A stretch of 64,000 nt of DNA from JBBWZH01 sp035544115 (GCA_963714145.1 OY970235.1:5828001-5892000); one strand, 5' to 3'. Shown: positions 1-8,643, numbered from the stretch's first letter. Program-made: numbers and translations. The notes: generated by a model not told the origin, from the letters alone.

Positions 1-645
1 ACCGCCATGCTGCACGGCAAGCGCGTCGCCGGGCTCGGCGGCTGGGCCGTTCCGGACGGCGTGCCGACCGTCTGGACCACCTACTTCGCCAGCGACGACG
101 TGGACAAGACCGCGGCCCGGATCCGCGAGCACGGTGGCAGCTTCCTGATCGAGCCGATGACGGTGCTCGAGGCCGGCCGGATGGCGCTGGCCACCGACCC
201 GACCGGCGCGGCCTTCGGCATCTGGCAGGCCGGCTCGCACACCGGCGCCGAGATCGTGAACGAGCCCGGCACGGTCATCTGGAACGAGCTGGCCACCCGC
301 GACCTGGACACGGCCACCGAGTTCTACGCGGCGGTGTTCGGGCTCACCGTCGGAGACCTGGAGATCACCGGCGAGGACAGCATGCGCTACCGCACGCTGA
401 ACCTCGACGACAAGCTCGTGGCTGGCGCGCTGCAGCTGGACGACTCCTGGGGCACCGCGGCCACACCGCACTGGATGACCTACTTCGCGGTAGCCGGCAC
501 GGACGCCGCGGTGGCCCGTGCGATCGCGCTGGGCGGCACCGCGCCGGTCCCGGTGACCGACTCACCGTACGGCCAGTTCGCCGTGTTGACCGACCCGCAG
601 GGCGGCACGTTCGCGATCATCACCACCAGCGGCGAGACCGACTGA
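1..645 (+). CDS. VOC/glyoxalase-fold protein, 5' end cut by the window edge
   Basis: The reading frame is open to base 1 and about 214 residues are visible. Two tandem vicinal-oxygen-chelate repeats can be seen. The first ends with the segment TDPTGAAFGIWQAG; the second begins at NELATRDLDTATEFYAAVFG and ends at DPQGGTFAIIT. This duplicated form is usually about 260 residues, so roughly 45-50 N-terminal residues are missing and the ATG at 7 is internal. Family members include glyoxalase/bleomycin-resistance and dioxygenase-like proteins. The metal ligands and substrate cannot be assigned from what is visible. Confidence 0.85.
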   Translation, partial: TAMLHGKRVAGLGGWAVPDGVPTVWTTYFASDDVDKTAARIREHGGSFLIEPMTVLEAGRMALATDPTGAAFGIWQAGSHTGAEIVNEPGTVIWNELATRDLDTATEFYAAVFGLTVGDLEITGEDSMRYRTLNLDDKLVAGALQLDDSWGTAATPHWMTYFAVAGTDAAVARAIALGGTAPVPVTDSPYGQFAVLTDPQGGTFAIITTSGETD

Positions 646-738
646 GCCGGCGACCACCGCCGCTGGTGGGCGCGGCCGCGTGCCACGCCCACCCACGCTG
701 TGCGCTCCCCGGCCGGGCGGGCCGCCGGGCTCCGCCGG

Positions 739-2028
739 TCAGGCGTCCGGGAGCAGGAGCTGGGGGGTCGGTTCGCCCTTCCAGCCGGGCCGGATGACGA
801 CCAGGCTGTCGGCCTGCGCGGCGCCCCACAGGTTGGCCGGACGGTCCCGGCCGAGCAGCTCGACCGCACCGGCGGCCGCCTTGCGGGCTGGCAGGATCCG
901 GGTGACCTGCTCGGACGCGATCGACCTCGGCGCCTGCAGGGTGGCCAGCGGCAGGGTCGGCAGCCGCCGCCCGCCGAGCCCGGCCAGCAGCGGCCCGAGC
1001 AACGTCAGCGCGGCCACCAGCGCCGCGTAGGGGTTGCCCGGCAGGCCGACCAGCCAGCGGCCGTCCGGCAGCTGGGCCAGTTGCTGCGGGTGCCCGGGCC
1101 GGCAGGCGACGCTGGGCACCAGCAGCCGGGCGCCCATCTCGCGCAACGTGTCCCGGAGCCGGTCGGCCGGCCCGCGGGCGGCGCTGCCGCAGGTGACCAG
1201 CACGTCCGCGGTGCTCGCGGCCAGCGCGCTGCCCAGCACGTCGGCCGGCCCGTCCGCGACGAACTCGGTGGCCCGCAGGTCGCCGCCCAGCCAGCGGACC
1301 AGGCCGGGCAACTGCAGGCCGACCCCGTCCCGCACCATGCCGGCGCCGGACAGTCCACTGTGGATGATCTCGTCGCCGGTGAGCACCGCGGCCACGGTCG
1401 GCCGGCGCCGGATCGCGAGTTCGTCCAGACCGACCATCGCGGCCAGCCCGAGCAGGGTCGGGGTGACCGGCGCTCCGGCCGGCATCAGGTCGGCCGCCGC
1501 CGGCGCCCCCTCGCCCATCCGCCGGATGTTCAGCCCCGGCGGCACGGAGCCGTCCACCTTGTCGTCGGTATGGACGGCCCGCTCGTAGGTGAGCACGGCC
1601 ACCGCGCCACGCGGCACGCCGGCCCCGGTACCGATCTCGACCGCCTCGTCCGGCGCGATCGGGTCCGGGTAGATCTCGCCGGCCAGCACCCGGCCGACCA
1701 GCCGCCAGGGACCCTGCTCGGAGCCCACCGCGTAGCCGTCCATCGCGGAGTTGTCGAACGCCGGCAGCGGGGTCAGTGCCCGTAACGGCTCGGCCAGCGT
1801 CGCGCCACCGGCTTCGACCAGCGGCACGGTCCGCGCCGGCAGCGGCTCGGCCACCGCGTACGCCGTGGTCCGGGCCGAGGCCCAGGCCACGTCGTCGGCA
1901 CCGCAGCCGGGCACCGCCCGGCCCGGCCCGGCGGCCGCCCGGCCGGAGCCGGTTGCCGGCGCGGGCACCTGCGCCCGGTCGGCCACCGGCGTGTTCTTCC
2001 CGTTGCCCCGACCCGACCCGACCGCCAT
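739..2028 (-). CDS. moeA: Molybdopterin molybdotransferase MoeA
   Basis: Predicted to insert molybdate into adenylylated molybdopterin, the last step of Moco synthesis, in the cytosol. The 429-residue product carries FDNSAMDGYA (about residue 90), a TGDEI motif that opens the MoCF_biosynth domain, and GLPGNP near residue 330, all MoeA hallmarks. The MoeA region normally reading like SGGVSVG-x-x-D is degenerate here (TCGSAARGPADRL), so one of the usual acidic residues may be displaced. The first ~45 residues are an Ala/Pro/Gly-rich extension, and the ATG at 2028 has only a weak ribosome site, so the true start could lie further in. It lies downstream of mobA and a DUF6457-like gene on the same strand. 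Confidence 0.88.
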   Translation of the reverse strand: MAVGSGRGNGKNTPVADRAQVPAPATGSGRAAAGPGRAVPGCGADDVAWASARTTAYAVAEPLPARTVPLVEAGGATLAEPLRALTPLPAFDNSAMDGYAVGSEQGPWRLVGRVLAGEIYPDPIAPDEAVEIGTGAGVPRGAVAVLTYERAVHTDDKVDGSVPPGLNIRRMGEGAPAAADLMPAGAPVTPTLLGLAAMVGLDELAIRRRPTVAAVLTGDEIIHSGLSGAGMVRDGVGLQLPGLVRWLGGDLRATEFVADGPADVLGSALAASTADVLVTCGSAARGPADRLRDTLREMGARLLVPSVACRPGHPQQLAQLPDGRWLVGLPGNPYAALVAALTLLGPLLAGLGGRRLPTLPLATLQAPRSIASEQVTRILPARKAAAGAVELLGRDRPANLWGAAQADSLVVIRPGWKGEPTPQLLLPDA

Positions 2029-2065
2029 TACGCCGCGACCATCGGAGCGGCGGCTTTCCCGGCCA

Positions 2066-2119
2066 CCGCGGCAGCCGGGCTGGCCGCGGCAGCCGGGCTG
2101 GCCGCGGCGGCCGGGCTGG
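2066..2119. repeat. Three tandem copies of an ~18-bp unit upstream of moeA
   Basis: The unit gccgcggcagccgggctg is repeated three times with one or two changes in the gap between moeA and the DUF6457-like gene. It is probably slippage in GC-rich DNA. No protein-coding role was seen. Confidence 0.6.
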
Positions 2120-2140
2120 CTGCCGCAGCCGGCGACGGGG

Positions 2141-2485
2141 TCACGCCGACTCCTCGGCGGGGCCGCGGTCAGGGCTACCGGCCTGGTCGCGGTCGGGGCC
2201 GCCGGCGGCAGCGCCGTTCCCGCTGCCGTTGTGGCTGGCCTTCCAGTCCGCGGCCAGCTCGCTGATCCGGGCGGCGAGATCCGGCGCCGAGCCGGCGCCG
2301 GCCGGCGACCTACCGACGGCCAACCCGAGCAGGTACGCGGTCAGCGGCGCGGCCGGCCGGGCCACCCCGTGCGCCACGTCCCGGGCGGTATCCAGGACCA
2401 GGCCAACCGTGCCCTCGTCGTGGTCAGCCGCCGGGAGCCCTAGCTCCAGGCGGACCACTTCGGCCCAATCGTCGAGCATGTTCAC
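2141..2485 (-). CDS. DUF6457-like small protein of the Moco cluster
   Basis: A 114-residue cytosolic protein with the segments MLDDWAEVV, VLDTARDVAHGVARPAAPL and AYLLGLAVG. These resemble the DUF6457 family that actinobacteria keep next to mobA; the biochemical role is unknown. The GTG start at 2485 overlaps the mobA stop as GTGA and has a gagggag ribosome site six bases upstream, which points to translational coupling. An ATG at 2479 is an alternative. The C-terminal 30 residues are Gly/Ala/Asp-rich and probably disordered. Confidence 0.75.
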   Translation of the reverse strand: MNMLDDWAEVVRLELGLPAADHDEGTVGLVLDTARDVAHGVARPAAPLTAYLLGLAVGRSPAGAGSAPDLAARISELAADWKASHNGSGNGAAAGGPDRDQAGSPDRGPAEESA

Positions 2486-3177
2486 GTCCACTCCCTCGCT
2501 CGCGCGACGTCGTCCTCGGTGTCGCAGTCGAACCACGGAGGCGGTCCACCGTCAACTATGACGGTGCGACGAACCAATGGCTCGGCCGCGATCAACAGAT
2601 CACGTAGCGCTACACCATATAAGCGAGGAGTCACGGTAAGCTCGGAAGAGCCAAAGCGTCCACTGGCGTCCCCGAAAGCGTCCCCCGGATCTCCCAGAGT
2701 GGCCAAAGCGTCCCGCAGCAGTTCGGTCCGCCAGACCGCGCACAGCGGCTGGTCCCGGCCGGTGTCGTCGACCAGCACGGCGGCGGCGGAGGTCGGGTCG
2801 ACCGCGAGGGCGAGCCGCAGGTCGTCCACCACGTCCCGGGTCAGGAACGGCAGGTCGCCGGCCAGTGCGGCCACCACCGGCGCGGTCACGTGCGCCAGGC
2901 CGGCCTCCAGCGCGGCGGCCGGGCCACCGCCGGCCGGCGACTCGGAGGTCACCACGTCCGCGACCACGCCGGGCGCGGGCGGGCCGACCAGCACCACCCG
3001 GGCCGCCTCGTCGACGGCCGCGGCCACCCGGGCGGCCAGCGACTGGCCGCCGACCACGATGCCGGGCTTGTACGCGCCACCGAGCCGGCGCGCCCGCCCG
3101 CCGGTCAACACGATCGCGTCGTACGGCGGCAGCACCCCGGCCCGCCGCCAGTACAGCTCACCCGCCTGGTGCGGCAT
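2482..3177 (-). CDS. mobA: Molybdenum cofactor guanylyltransferase MobA
   Basis: Predicted to transfer GMP from GTP to Mo-molybdopterin to give MGD, the cofactor form used by formate dehydrogenases and nitrate reductases. The 231-residue product opens with the nucleotide-binding loop AIVLTGGRARRLGG followed by a Lys (YKPG) and contains AGDLPFL, the GDxP metal-binding motif of the family. The ATG at 3177 (MPHQAGELY) is preferred because the sequence upstream of it is low-complexity. It is the first gene of the mobA / DUF6457-like / moeA set. A MobA fits a genome that has, or had, a bis-MGD enzyme such as Sec-dependent formate dehydrogenase. Confidence 0.88.
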   Translation of the reverse strand: MPHQAGELYWRRAGVLPPYDAIVLTGGRARRLGGAYKPGIVVGGQSLAARVAAAVDEAARVVLVGPPAPGVVADVVTSESPAGGGPAAALEAGLAHVTAPVVAALAGDLPFLTRDVVDDLRLALAVDPTSAAAVLVDDTGRDQPLCAVWRTELLRDALATLGDPGDAFGDASGRFGSSELTVTPRLYGVALRDLLIAAEPLVRRTVIVDGGPPPWFDCDTEDDVARAREWT

Positions 3178-3811
3178 CGAGTTCCCGCCCCACCCTTCTC
3201 GCCGCCGCGCCCCGCTGTCCACAATGGACCATCCGGGCCGCTGTCGACTTTGAACTGTCCATAAAGGACGGACCCAGGTCGGGACGGTCGGACCCGCCGT
3301 CCCGGTTGGTGCGGTCAACCCGGCCGGTGGCACCCGCTCGCCCGCGGGTGACGCTCACCGCCGGGTGGCCCTGCAGGCGCCGGTACTGCCGGCGGGAGCG
3401 GCGCGGCGGGCCGGCGCGGGCCGGCCGGCGGTCGCGGACCGGGCGGCGGTCGCGGGCCGGGCGGCAGCCGGGCACGCCTGACCACGCCGCGCAGTGCGCT
3501 GGTCGCGGTCTGTTTCCATCGACATGTCCTCGTCTCGGCCCGGTGGCGCGGTGCGTACCCCGGCCAGACAGCCATTCCCCTGCCGTGCAGCTGAGTGTCG
3601 CACCAAGTAAAGCGTCCGTTCCCCAGAAGTGGGTAGTAGCGACCAGCGGTACGAACCAATCGCCAATCGGCAGCGTCGGGTCTGACACACGCTGGCACGC
3701 TCCGGAACTACCTGGTCACAACGGCATAAGCAGCTGGACTTCGGCCGCACCAACCGTTATCTCGCCGTGACCCGCAGCCGGCCGGACAACGGTCTGGACC
3801 ATTGCGCCGAA
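3178..3811. other. Intergenic stretch without a convincing gene
   Basis: This 634-bp interval lies between mobA and the HMG-CoA lyase gene. Bases about 3500-3750 are clearly less GC-rich than the surroundings. All three minus-strand frames are open for 120-170 codons, but each becomes Arg/Pro/Ala-rich low complexity and none shows a recognisable domain or a good ribosome site. It may hold the mobA promoter. No supported gene was found. Confidence 0.5.
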
Positions 3812-4729
3812 CTAGTCCACCGGGGTGAGCCGGGTGCGCGGGCCGGCCCGCAGCACCTGGGACGGGAGCGTCCGGCCGACCACGTCCTCGGCCAGCCGGG
3901 ACGCGTCCAGCAGCGCCGCCAGGTCGATGCCGGTGCCGATGCCCATGTCCTCGACCATGTGCACCAGATCCTCGGTGCAGACGTTGCCGCTCGCCCCCGG
4001 CGCGTACGGGCAGCCGCCCAGGCCACCGATCGAGGCGTCGAAGTCGACGACACCGAGCTCCAGCGCGGCCAGCACGTTGGCCAGGCCGGTGCCGCGGGTG
4101 TTGTGGAAGTGCAGGCCGAGCGGGATGTCCGGGTGCGCGGACCGGGTCTCGCCGACCAGCCGGGTCACCCGGGTCGGCGTGGCCATCCCGGTGGTGTCAC
4201 CGAAGCAGACGCTGTCGGCCCCGCCGGCCACCGCGCGGTCGACCGCACCGACCACACGCGACACCGGCACGTCACCCTCGTACGGGCAGCCGTACGCGGT
4301 GGCCACGATCACCTGGCAGGTCGCGCCGGCCGCGTGCGCGAGCGCGATGACGCCGGCGATGTCGTCCAGCGATTCCGCGGTGGAACGGTTGAGGTTCTTG
4401 CGGTTGTGCGTATCCGAGGCGGACACGACCACCTCGAGCTCGGTACAGCCGGCCGCCAGCGCGCGCTGCGCACCGCGCAGGTTCGGCACCAGCGCCGAGT
4501 AGCTCACCGCCGGGTTGCGGGCGATCCGCTGCCAGACCTCGTCCGCGTCGGCCATCTGCGGGATCGCCTTCGGATGCACGAACGAGACCGCCTCGATCCG
4601 CCGCACCCCGGTCGCGGCGAGCGCGTCCACCAGCCGCACCTTGGCGTCGGTGGACACCGGATCCTCGTTCTGCAGCCCGTCCCGGGGGCCTACCTCACGG
4701 ATCGAGATCGTCGCCGGCAAGTCGGTCAC
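3812..4729 (-). CDS. Hydroxymethylglutaryl-CoA lyase
   Basis: Cleaves HMG-CoA to acetoacetate and acetyl-CoA, the last step of leucine degradation. The 305-residue product has the DRE-TIM metallolyase signature REVGPRDGLQNE at the N-terminus, LHFHNTRGTGLAN with the metal-binding His pair, and the active-site loop GGLGGCPYAPGASGN with its catalytic Cys. The GTG start at 4729 lies 6 bp after the selB stop, so it is probably co-transcribed with selB although the functions are unrelated. It fits with the acyl-CoA carboxylase genes at 10.5-14.3 kb and the acyl-CoA dehydrogenase at 62 kb, which together suggest branched-chain or odd-chain acyl-CoA metabolism. Confidence 0.92.
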   Translation of the reverse strand: MTDLPATISIREVGPRDGLQNEDPVSTDAKVRLVDALAATGVRRIEAVSFVHPKAIPQMADADEVWQRIARNPAVSYSALVPNLRGAQRALAAGCTELEVVVSASDTHNRKNLNRSTAESLDDIAGVIALAHAAGATCQVIVATAYGCPYEGDVPVSRVVGAVDRAVAGGADSVCFGDTTGMATPTRVTRLVGETRSAHPDIPLGLHFHNTRGTGLANVLAALELGVVDFDASIGGLGGCPYAPGASGNVCTEDLVHMVEDMGIGTGIDLAALLDASRLAEDVVGRTLPSQVLRAGPRTRLTPVD

Positions 4730-4735
4730 AGTGCA

Positions 4736-6550
4736 TCAGGTTAGCTCGCGCAGCCGGCGGCGGCTGTCCGGCAGGCGTTCGGTGACGCCGCGGGCGTCCA
4801 GCAGTTCCAGCAGCGGGACGGCCACCCGGCGGGTGGTGTGCAGCGCCTGCCGCGCCTCGGACAGCGTGAACGGCTGCGGCAGGTGGCGCAGCGCCGCGGT
4901 GGCCGCCGCCTCGGCGCCGGGCAGCAGGTAGACGCCGGCGGCGACGCGGAGCAGCGCGCCGGCCCGGACCGCCGCGGCCAGCTCGCGCGGGCCCAGCCCG
5001 AGCTCGGTCAGCCGGTGTGCCTCCGGCGCGACGAACGGCGCCACGGCCAGGTCGCCGCGCACCGCGTCCACCGCCGACCGGACCGGTTCCGGCACCACCG
5101 GCGCCGCCCCGGCCAGCACCACCCGACCGTCCCGCACGGTCAGCTTGCCGGTGGCCAGCGCGGTCACCAGCCGCGGGTCCGGCAGGCCGAGCCGCTGCCG
5201 GGCCGCCTCCACCGGGACGCCGTGGTCCAGCGGGTGCGCGGTCGCGTGCGTGCCGACCAGGTCGGCGAGCGACCGGCGCCAGGCCGCCCAGCGCGGCGGG
5301 TCGACCAGCCAGTCCCCGGCCACCGCCGGGATCGGCGGCTCGGCCCCCATCGCCCGCAGCTCGCCGACCCGGATCAGCCCACGCCGGCGGAGCTCGCCGG
5401 CCCCGTCCGGCTGTCCGTCCATTGTGGACAGTTCAGCGGCCCGGACGGTGGCGGCGCCGCGCCGGGCCAGCGCCGGCGGCCGGACGTCCAGCACGGTCAG
5501 CCCGGCCGCGACCTGCCGCCGGCCCGGGTCGCGCAGCAGCGCCCGGTCGCCGATCCGCAGCGGCAGCGGGCGATCCAGCCGCAACCGGACCGTGTCTGTC
5601 CCCAGTGGACGGACGCGGGCCGGCACCGCGGCCGAGCCGATGTGCAGGGTGATCTCGCGTGGCAGCGGGTCCTCCGGGGGCACCGGCCGGCCACCGTTCG
5701 CGGCTGGTCCGGGTGGCCGGGGCGGGGCCAGCCGGACGTCGATCTCGTCCGCCTCCAGCCAGCTGCCCGGACTGATCAGCGCCATCCCGCGGCCGACGTC
5801 GGCCACCCGGACACCGCGCAGGTTCACCGCCACCCGCGCGGTGCCGGTGACCTCGGCCTGCCCCTGGCCCAGCGACTGCAGGGCCCGGACGGTGGCCGGC
5901 CGGCCGCCCGGGGCCAGCCAGAGCTCATCCCCGGTGCGGATCCGGCCGGCCGGCAGGGTGCCGGTGACCACCGTGCCGCTGCCCCGGATGGTGAACGCCC
6001 GGTCCACCCAGAGCCGCACCGGCGCCGCCGGGTCCGGCACCGGCAGCCGGCGCACCAGCCGGCCCAGCGCGGCGCGCAGCCCGTCCAGGCCGGCGCCGGT
6101 CGACCCGCTGACCGCGACCGCTTCCGGCCGCCCGGCCAGGCCGAGCGCGGAGGCACCGAGCTCGGCCACCGCCCGGTCCATGGCCGGGCCCGGGTCGGCC
6201 AGGTCCCACCGGGTGACCGCGATCAGTCCATAGTGGACACCGAGCGCGTGCAGGGCGTCGAGGTGCTCGGCCGACTGCGGCATCCAGCCCTCGTCCGCGG
6301 CCACCACGAACAGCACCGCCGGCACCGGGCCCACCCCGGCGAGCATGTTGCCGACGAACCGCTCATGGCCCGGGACGTCCACGAACGCGACCGTCTCCCC
6401 GGTCGGCAGCGGCGCCCAGGCGAACCCGAGGTCGATCGTCATGCCGCGGCGGCGCTCCTCCGCCCACCGGTCCGGTTCCATCCCGGTCAGCGCGCGTACC
6501 AGCGTCGACTTGCCGTGGTCGACGTGCCCCGCGGTAGCGACGACGAACAC
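4736..6550 (-). CDS. selB: Selenocysteine-specific elongation factor SelB
   Basis: A GTPase that carries Sec-tRNA-Sec to ribosomes stalled at UGA next to a SECIS hairpin. The 604-residue protein has the EF-Tu-like G domain (GHVDHGKST at about 8-16, GMTIDLGFAW switch, DVPGHERFVGNML), followed by translation-factor beta-barrels (FTIRGSGTVVTGT) and C-terminal winged-helix repeats (LTELGLGPRELAAAVRAG) that bind SECIS RNA. The G4 motif reads TRWD rather than the usual (N/T)KxD. The start is GTG at 6550. Its upstream neighbour is a scrap of an nrfD-like gene ending 34 bp away. selD, selC and selA lie 41-46 kb away in the window. Confidence 0.93.
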   Translation of the reverse strand: MFVVATAGHVDHGKSTLVRALTGMEPDRWAEERRRGMTIDLGFAWAPLPTGETVAFVDVPGHERFVGNMLAGVGPVPAVLFVVAADEGWMPQSAEHLDALHALGVHYGLIAVTRWDLADPGPAMDRAVAELGASALGLAGRPEAVAVSGSTGAGLDGLRAALGRLVRRLPVPDPAAPVRLWVDRAFTIRGSGTVVTGTLPAGRIRTGDELWLAPGGRPATVRALQSLGQGQAEVTGTARVAVNLRGVRVADVGRGMALISPGSWLEADEIDVRLAPPRPPGPAANGGRPVPPEDPLPREITLHIGSAAVPARVRPLGTDTVRLRLDRPLPLRIGDRALLRDPGRRQVAAGLTVLDVRPPALARRGAATVRAAELSTMDGQPDGAGELRRRGLIRVGELRAMGAEPPIPAVAGDWLVDPPRWAAWRRSLADLVGTHATAHPLDHGVPVEAARQRLGLPDPRLVTALATGKLTVRDGRVVLAGAAPVVPEPVRSAVDAVRGDLAVAPFVAPEAHRLTELGLGPRELAAAVRAGALLRVAAGVYLLPGAEAAATAALRHLPQPFTLSEARQALHTTRRVAVPLLELLDARGVTERLPDSRRRLRELT

Positions 6551-6584
6551 CGCGCCATTCTAGGCGCGCCGGGTAGCGCACCGG

Positions 6585-6764
6585 TCACTTCCCGGCTGCG
6601 GCCCCCGACCCCGACCCGGCCGCCGCCGACCCGGCCAGCCGCTCCCGCTGCGGCACGACCGTGTAGCGCGGGTCGGCGGCGGACGCCTGGCCGGCCAGGA
6701 AGACGCCGAACCGGGTGCTCACCGCGCCGGCGGTGACCAGCAGGCCGGCCAGCCGGTCCAGCTC
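6585..6764 (-). pseudogene. 3' remnant of an nrfD/polysulfide-reductase-type membrane subunit gene
   Basis: The minus-strand frame ending in TGA at 6585-6587 encodes about 59 residues, including GAVSTRFGVFLAG and DPRYTVVPQRERL and then a Gly/Ser/Ala tail. This resembles the C-terminus of NrfD-type quinone-reactive membrane subunits, which in actinobacteria accompany Sec-containing formate dehydrogenase. Upstream of about 6765 the frame stays open but loses any membrane-protein character, so the rest of the gene (some 300 residues) is missing. There is no ribosome site or start. The match rests on motif recognition without a database search, so the family assignment is moderately sure. Confidence 0.6.
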
Positions 6765-6808
6765 ATCCCGCCGGCGGTGTGGTGCTCGGTCAGCCGGTGC
6801 ACAGGTCA

Positions 6809-6844
6809 GCGCGCGAGCGGGCAGCTGCCTGCCGGCTCGCGCGC
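6809..6844 (-). terminator. Strong hairpin downstream of the PH-domain gene
   Basis: The arms gcgcgcgagcgggcag and ctgccggctcgcgcgc pair over 16 bp with one mismatch around a 4-base loop. It lies 35 bp past the stop of the PH-domain gene and fits an intrinsic terminator without a U-tract, as is common in GC-rich actinobacteria. Confidence 0.65.
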
Positions 6845-6878
6845 GAACCGTGGAACGGGACGCTGGACCCGGGCCGGG

Positions 6879-7469
6879 TCAGCGGTCGTCGAAGCGCTCG
6901 GTGCGCCGTTCGGCGGCACCGCGGGCCTCGTACTCGGCCTCGTACTGCGCCTCGTAGTGCGCGGCGTCCCGGGTGCGCCGGTCGTGGTCGGCCTCGATCA
7001 GCCGGTTGATCAGCTGTTGGACGGCCGGCGCGTGCGGGATGTCCTGCAGCACCTGCTGCCCGGCCTCGCCGGCGGACTCCACCATCAGCGTGCCGGCCCC
7101 GATCAGCCGCTCCCAGATCGTCTGCTCGAACGAGACGTCGTTGATCCGGTTCACCGCGATGTCCCGGCCGCGGTGGTGCAGGATGCCGACCCGGATCAGC
7201 ACCCGGTGCGTGGTCAGCACGTAGTGGGTGGTGCGCCAGCGCAGGAACGGGATGAACGACGCCCAGATCAGGATGATCAGGCCGACCGCGCCGATAGCGA
7301 TCCACAGCGGGGTCTGCAGGCTGCCGTCCGGGACGATCGAGGCCAGGAAGCCGCCGGCCGCGGCCGTGATCAGGAAGGCCAGGGTCGGCAGGATCAGCGT
7401 GATCCAGTGCGGATGGAGGTGCTTGACGACCTGCTCGTCATCGGCGAGCAACTGGTCCGGGTAGGGCAC
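6879..7469 (-). CDS. PH-domain (DUF304/bPH2) membrane protein
   Basis: A 196-residue protein with two hydrophobic segments near the N-terminus (WITLILPTLAFLITAAAGGF and LWIAIGAVGLIILIWASFI), followed by a bacterial PH-like domain (HYVLTTHRVLIRVGILHHRG, DVSFEQTIWERLIGAG). The C-terminal tail is charged and repetitive (YEAQYEAEYEA). The GTG at 7469 is chosen because gaggagg sits 7 bases upstream; a longer in-frame ATG at 7538 lacks such a site. Family members are membrane-associated and of unknown function. Confidence 0.85.
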   Translation of the reverse strand: MPYPDQLLADDEQVVKHLHPHWITLILPTLAFLITAAAGGFLASIVPDGSLQTPLWIAIGAVGLIILIWASFIPFLRWRTTHYVLTTHRVLIRVGILHHRGRDIAVNRINDVSFEQTIWERLIGAGTLMVESAGEAGQQVLQDIPHAPAVQQLINRLIEADHDRRTRDAAHYEAQYEAEYEARGAAERRTERFDDR

Positions 7470-7709
7470 GGTCGACCTCCTCGGCGGCACACTGTCGACT
7501 GACAGAATGGCGGACTTCGTGCTGATCGTCACGCGCATCCGCCCGCTGCGCCGTTGGAGTCCCGCCGGGCCGCACCGGTTCCGCTGCGCCGACCCGGTCC
7601 GGGCTCACCCGGCCGGGCCGAGCCGACGGGCTCCGCCCGCCCGCCCCAGCCCACCGGCCCAGCCGGCCGGACCTAGCCGGCCGGACCCAGCCGGGCTCAG
7701 CCGGCGGGC

Positions 7710-8540
7710 TCAGTCGGCCGGGCGGAGGTGGGTGACGTCGGCGGCGGAGAGCACCTGCTCGCCGGCCACCGTCCGCAGCACCAGCCGGCCGGCCTCGTCC
7801 AGCCCGGTGGCAACGCCCTCGACGGTGGCACCGCCGGGCAGCTCGGCCCGGACCGGGCGGCCGATCGTGTCGCAGGCGGCGACGTAGCCGGCCGCCAGCC
7901 CGGAGCTGATCGGATCGCCGCCGGCCGCGCGCCAGGCCTCGTAGTCGGTAGCCAGCCCGCGCAGGATCGCCCGCAGCAGCGGGTCCCGGTCGGCGCAGGC
8001 GGCCTCCTCCTCGGCCAGCGAGGTCGTGTCCGGGCGGGGCAGCTCGGCGCGGGTGGTGCTCACGTTCAGGCCCACCCCGACCACCGCGGCGGCCCCGACG
8101 ACCTGCACCAGCAGCCCGGCCGCCTTGCGCCGGTGCGGCCCGATCAGCACGTCATTGGGCCACTTCAGCCAGGTTTCGACCTCGGCCAGCCGCCGGATCG
8201 CGCGCTGGACGGACAGCCCGGCCAGCAGCGGCAGCCAGCTCCACCGCAGCGCCGGCACCCGGCTGCCCGGGCGCAGCAGCACCGAGAAGGTCAGGCCGGC
8301 CCGTGGCGGCGAGACCCAGCCCCGGTCCAGCCGGCCGCGGCCGGCCGTCTGCGCCTCGGCGACCAGCACCGACCCGTCCACCGCGCCGTCCCGGGCGGCC
8401 GCGGCCAGGTCGTCGTTGGTGGACCCGGTCTCGGTCACCACCCGGATCTCGCGCCAGAGACCGCCCTCGCGCACCAGTGCCGCCGTCAATGCCCGGCTGG
8501 ACAGCGGCGGACGTTCGAGGTTCGACCACGGGCTCGCCAC
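7710..8540 (-). CDS. birA: Biotin--[acetyl-CoA-carboxylase] ligase
   Basis: Activates biotin to biotinyl-AMP and attaches it to the BCCP lysine of carboxylases. The 276-residue protein has the N-terminal ETGSTNDD segment, AEAQTAGRGRLDRGW (biotinyl-AMP loop), LKWPNDVL and KAAGLLVQ, and the C-terminal SH3-like domain. No helix-turn-helix precedes it, so this is a class I enzyme without a repressor function. The GTG at 8540 (VASPWSNLERPPL) is taken as the start. Its substrate, the BCCP domain of the carboxylase alpha subunit, is encoded at 12.6-14.3 kb. Confidence 0.92.
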   Translation of the reverse strand: MASPWSNLERPPLSSRALTAALVREGGLWREIRVVTETGSTNDDLAAAARDGAVDGSVLVAEAQTAGRGRLDRGWVSPPRAGLTFSVLLRPGSRVPALRWSWLPLLAGLSVQRAIRRLAEVETWLKWPNDVLIGPHRRKAAGLLVQVVGAAAVVGVGLNVSTTRAELPRPDTTSLAEEEAACADRDPLLRAILRGLATDYEAWRAAGGDPISSGLAAGYVAACDTIGRPVRAELPGGATVEGVATGLDEAGRLVLRTVAGEQVLSAADVTHLRPAD

Positions 8541-8631
8541 ATGCTTGAGGCTAAGCGGGTGGGTACCGGACGGCCTCCCGGGGTAGGCGGGCTGGTCCGA
8601 CCGGCGGCACCGGATCAGCACTGGCCTTGAC

Positions 8632-8643
8632 AGGTCTAGTCCT
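8632..8643 (+). promoter_or_regulatory. dre-like (DasR-type) operator upstream of the chitinase gene
   Basis: The word aggtctagtcct matches 9 of 12 positions of the core of the published Streptomyces DasR site (TGGTCTAGACCA). It lies about 80 bp before the chitinase start. DasR controls chitin and GlcNAc genes in streptomycetes; whether this genome has DasR cannot be seen here. Confidence 0.45.

Noticed and set aside
3158..3753. Three overlapping minus-strand ORFs upstream of mobA
   Set aside because: They overlap in different frames, have no domain, and end in Arg/Ala/Pro-rich sequence; none could be chosen over the others.
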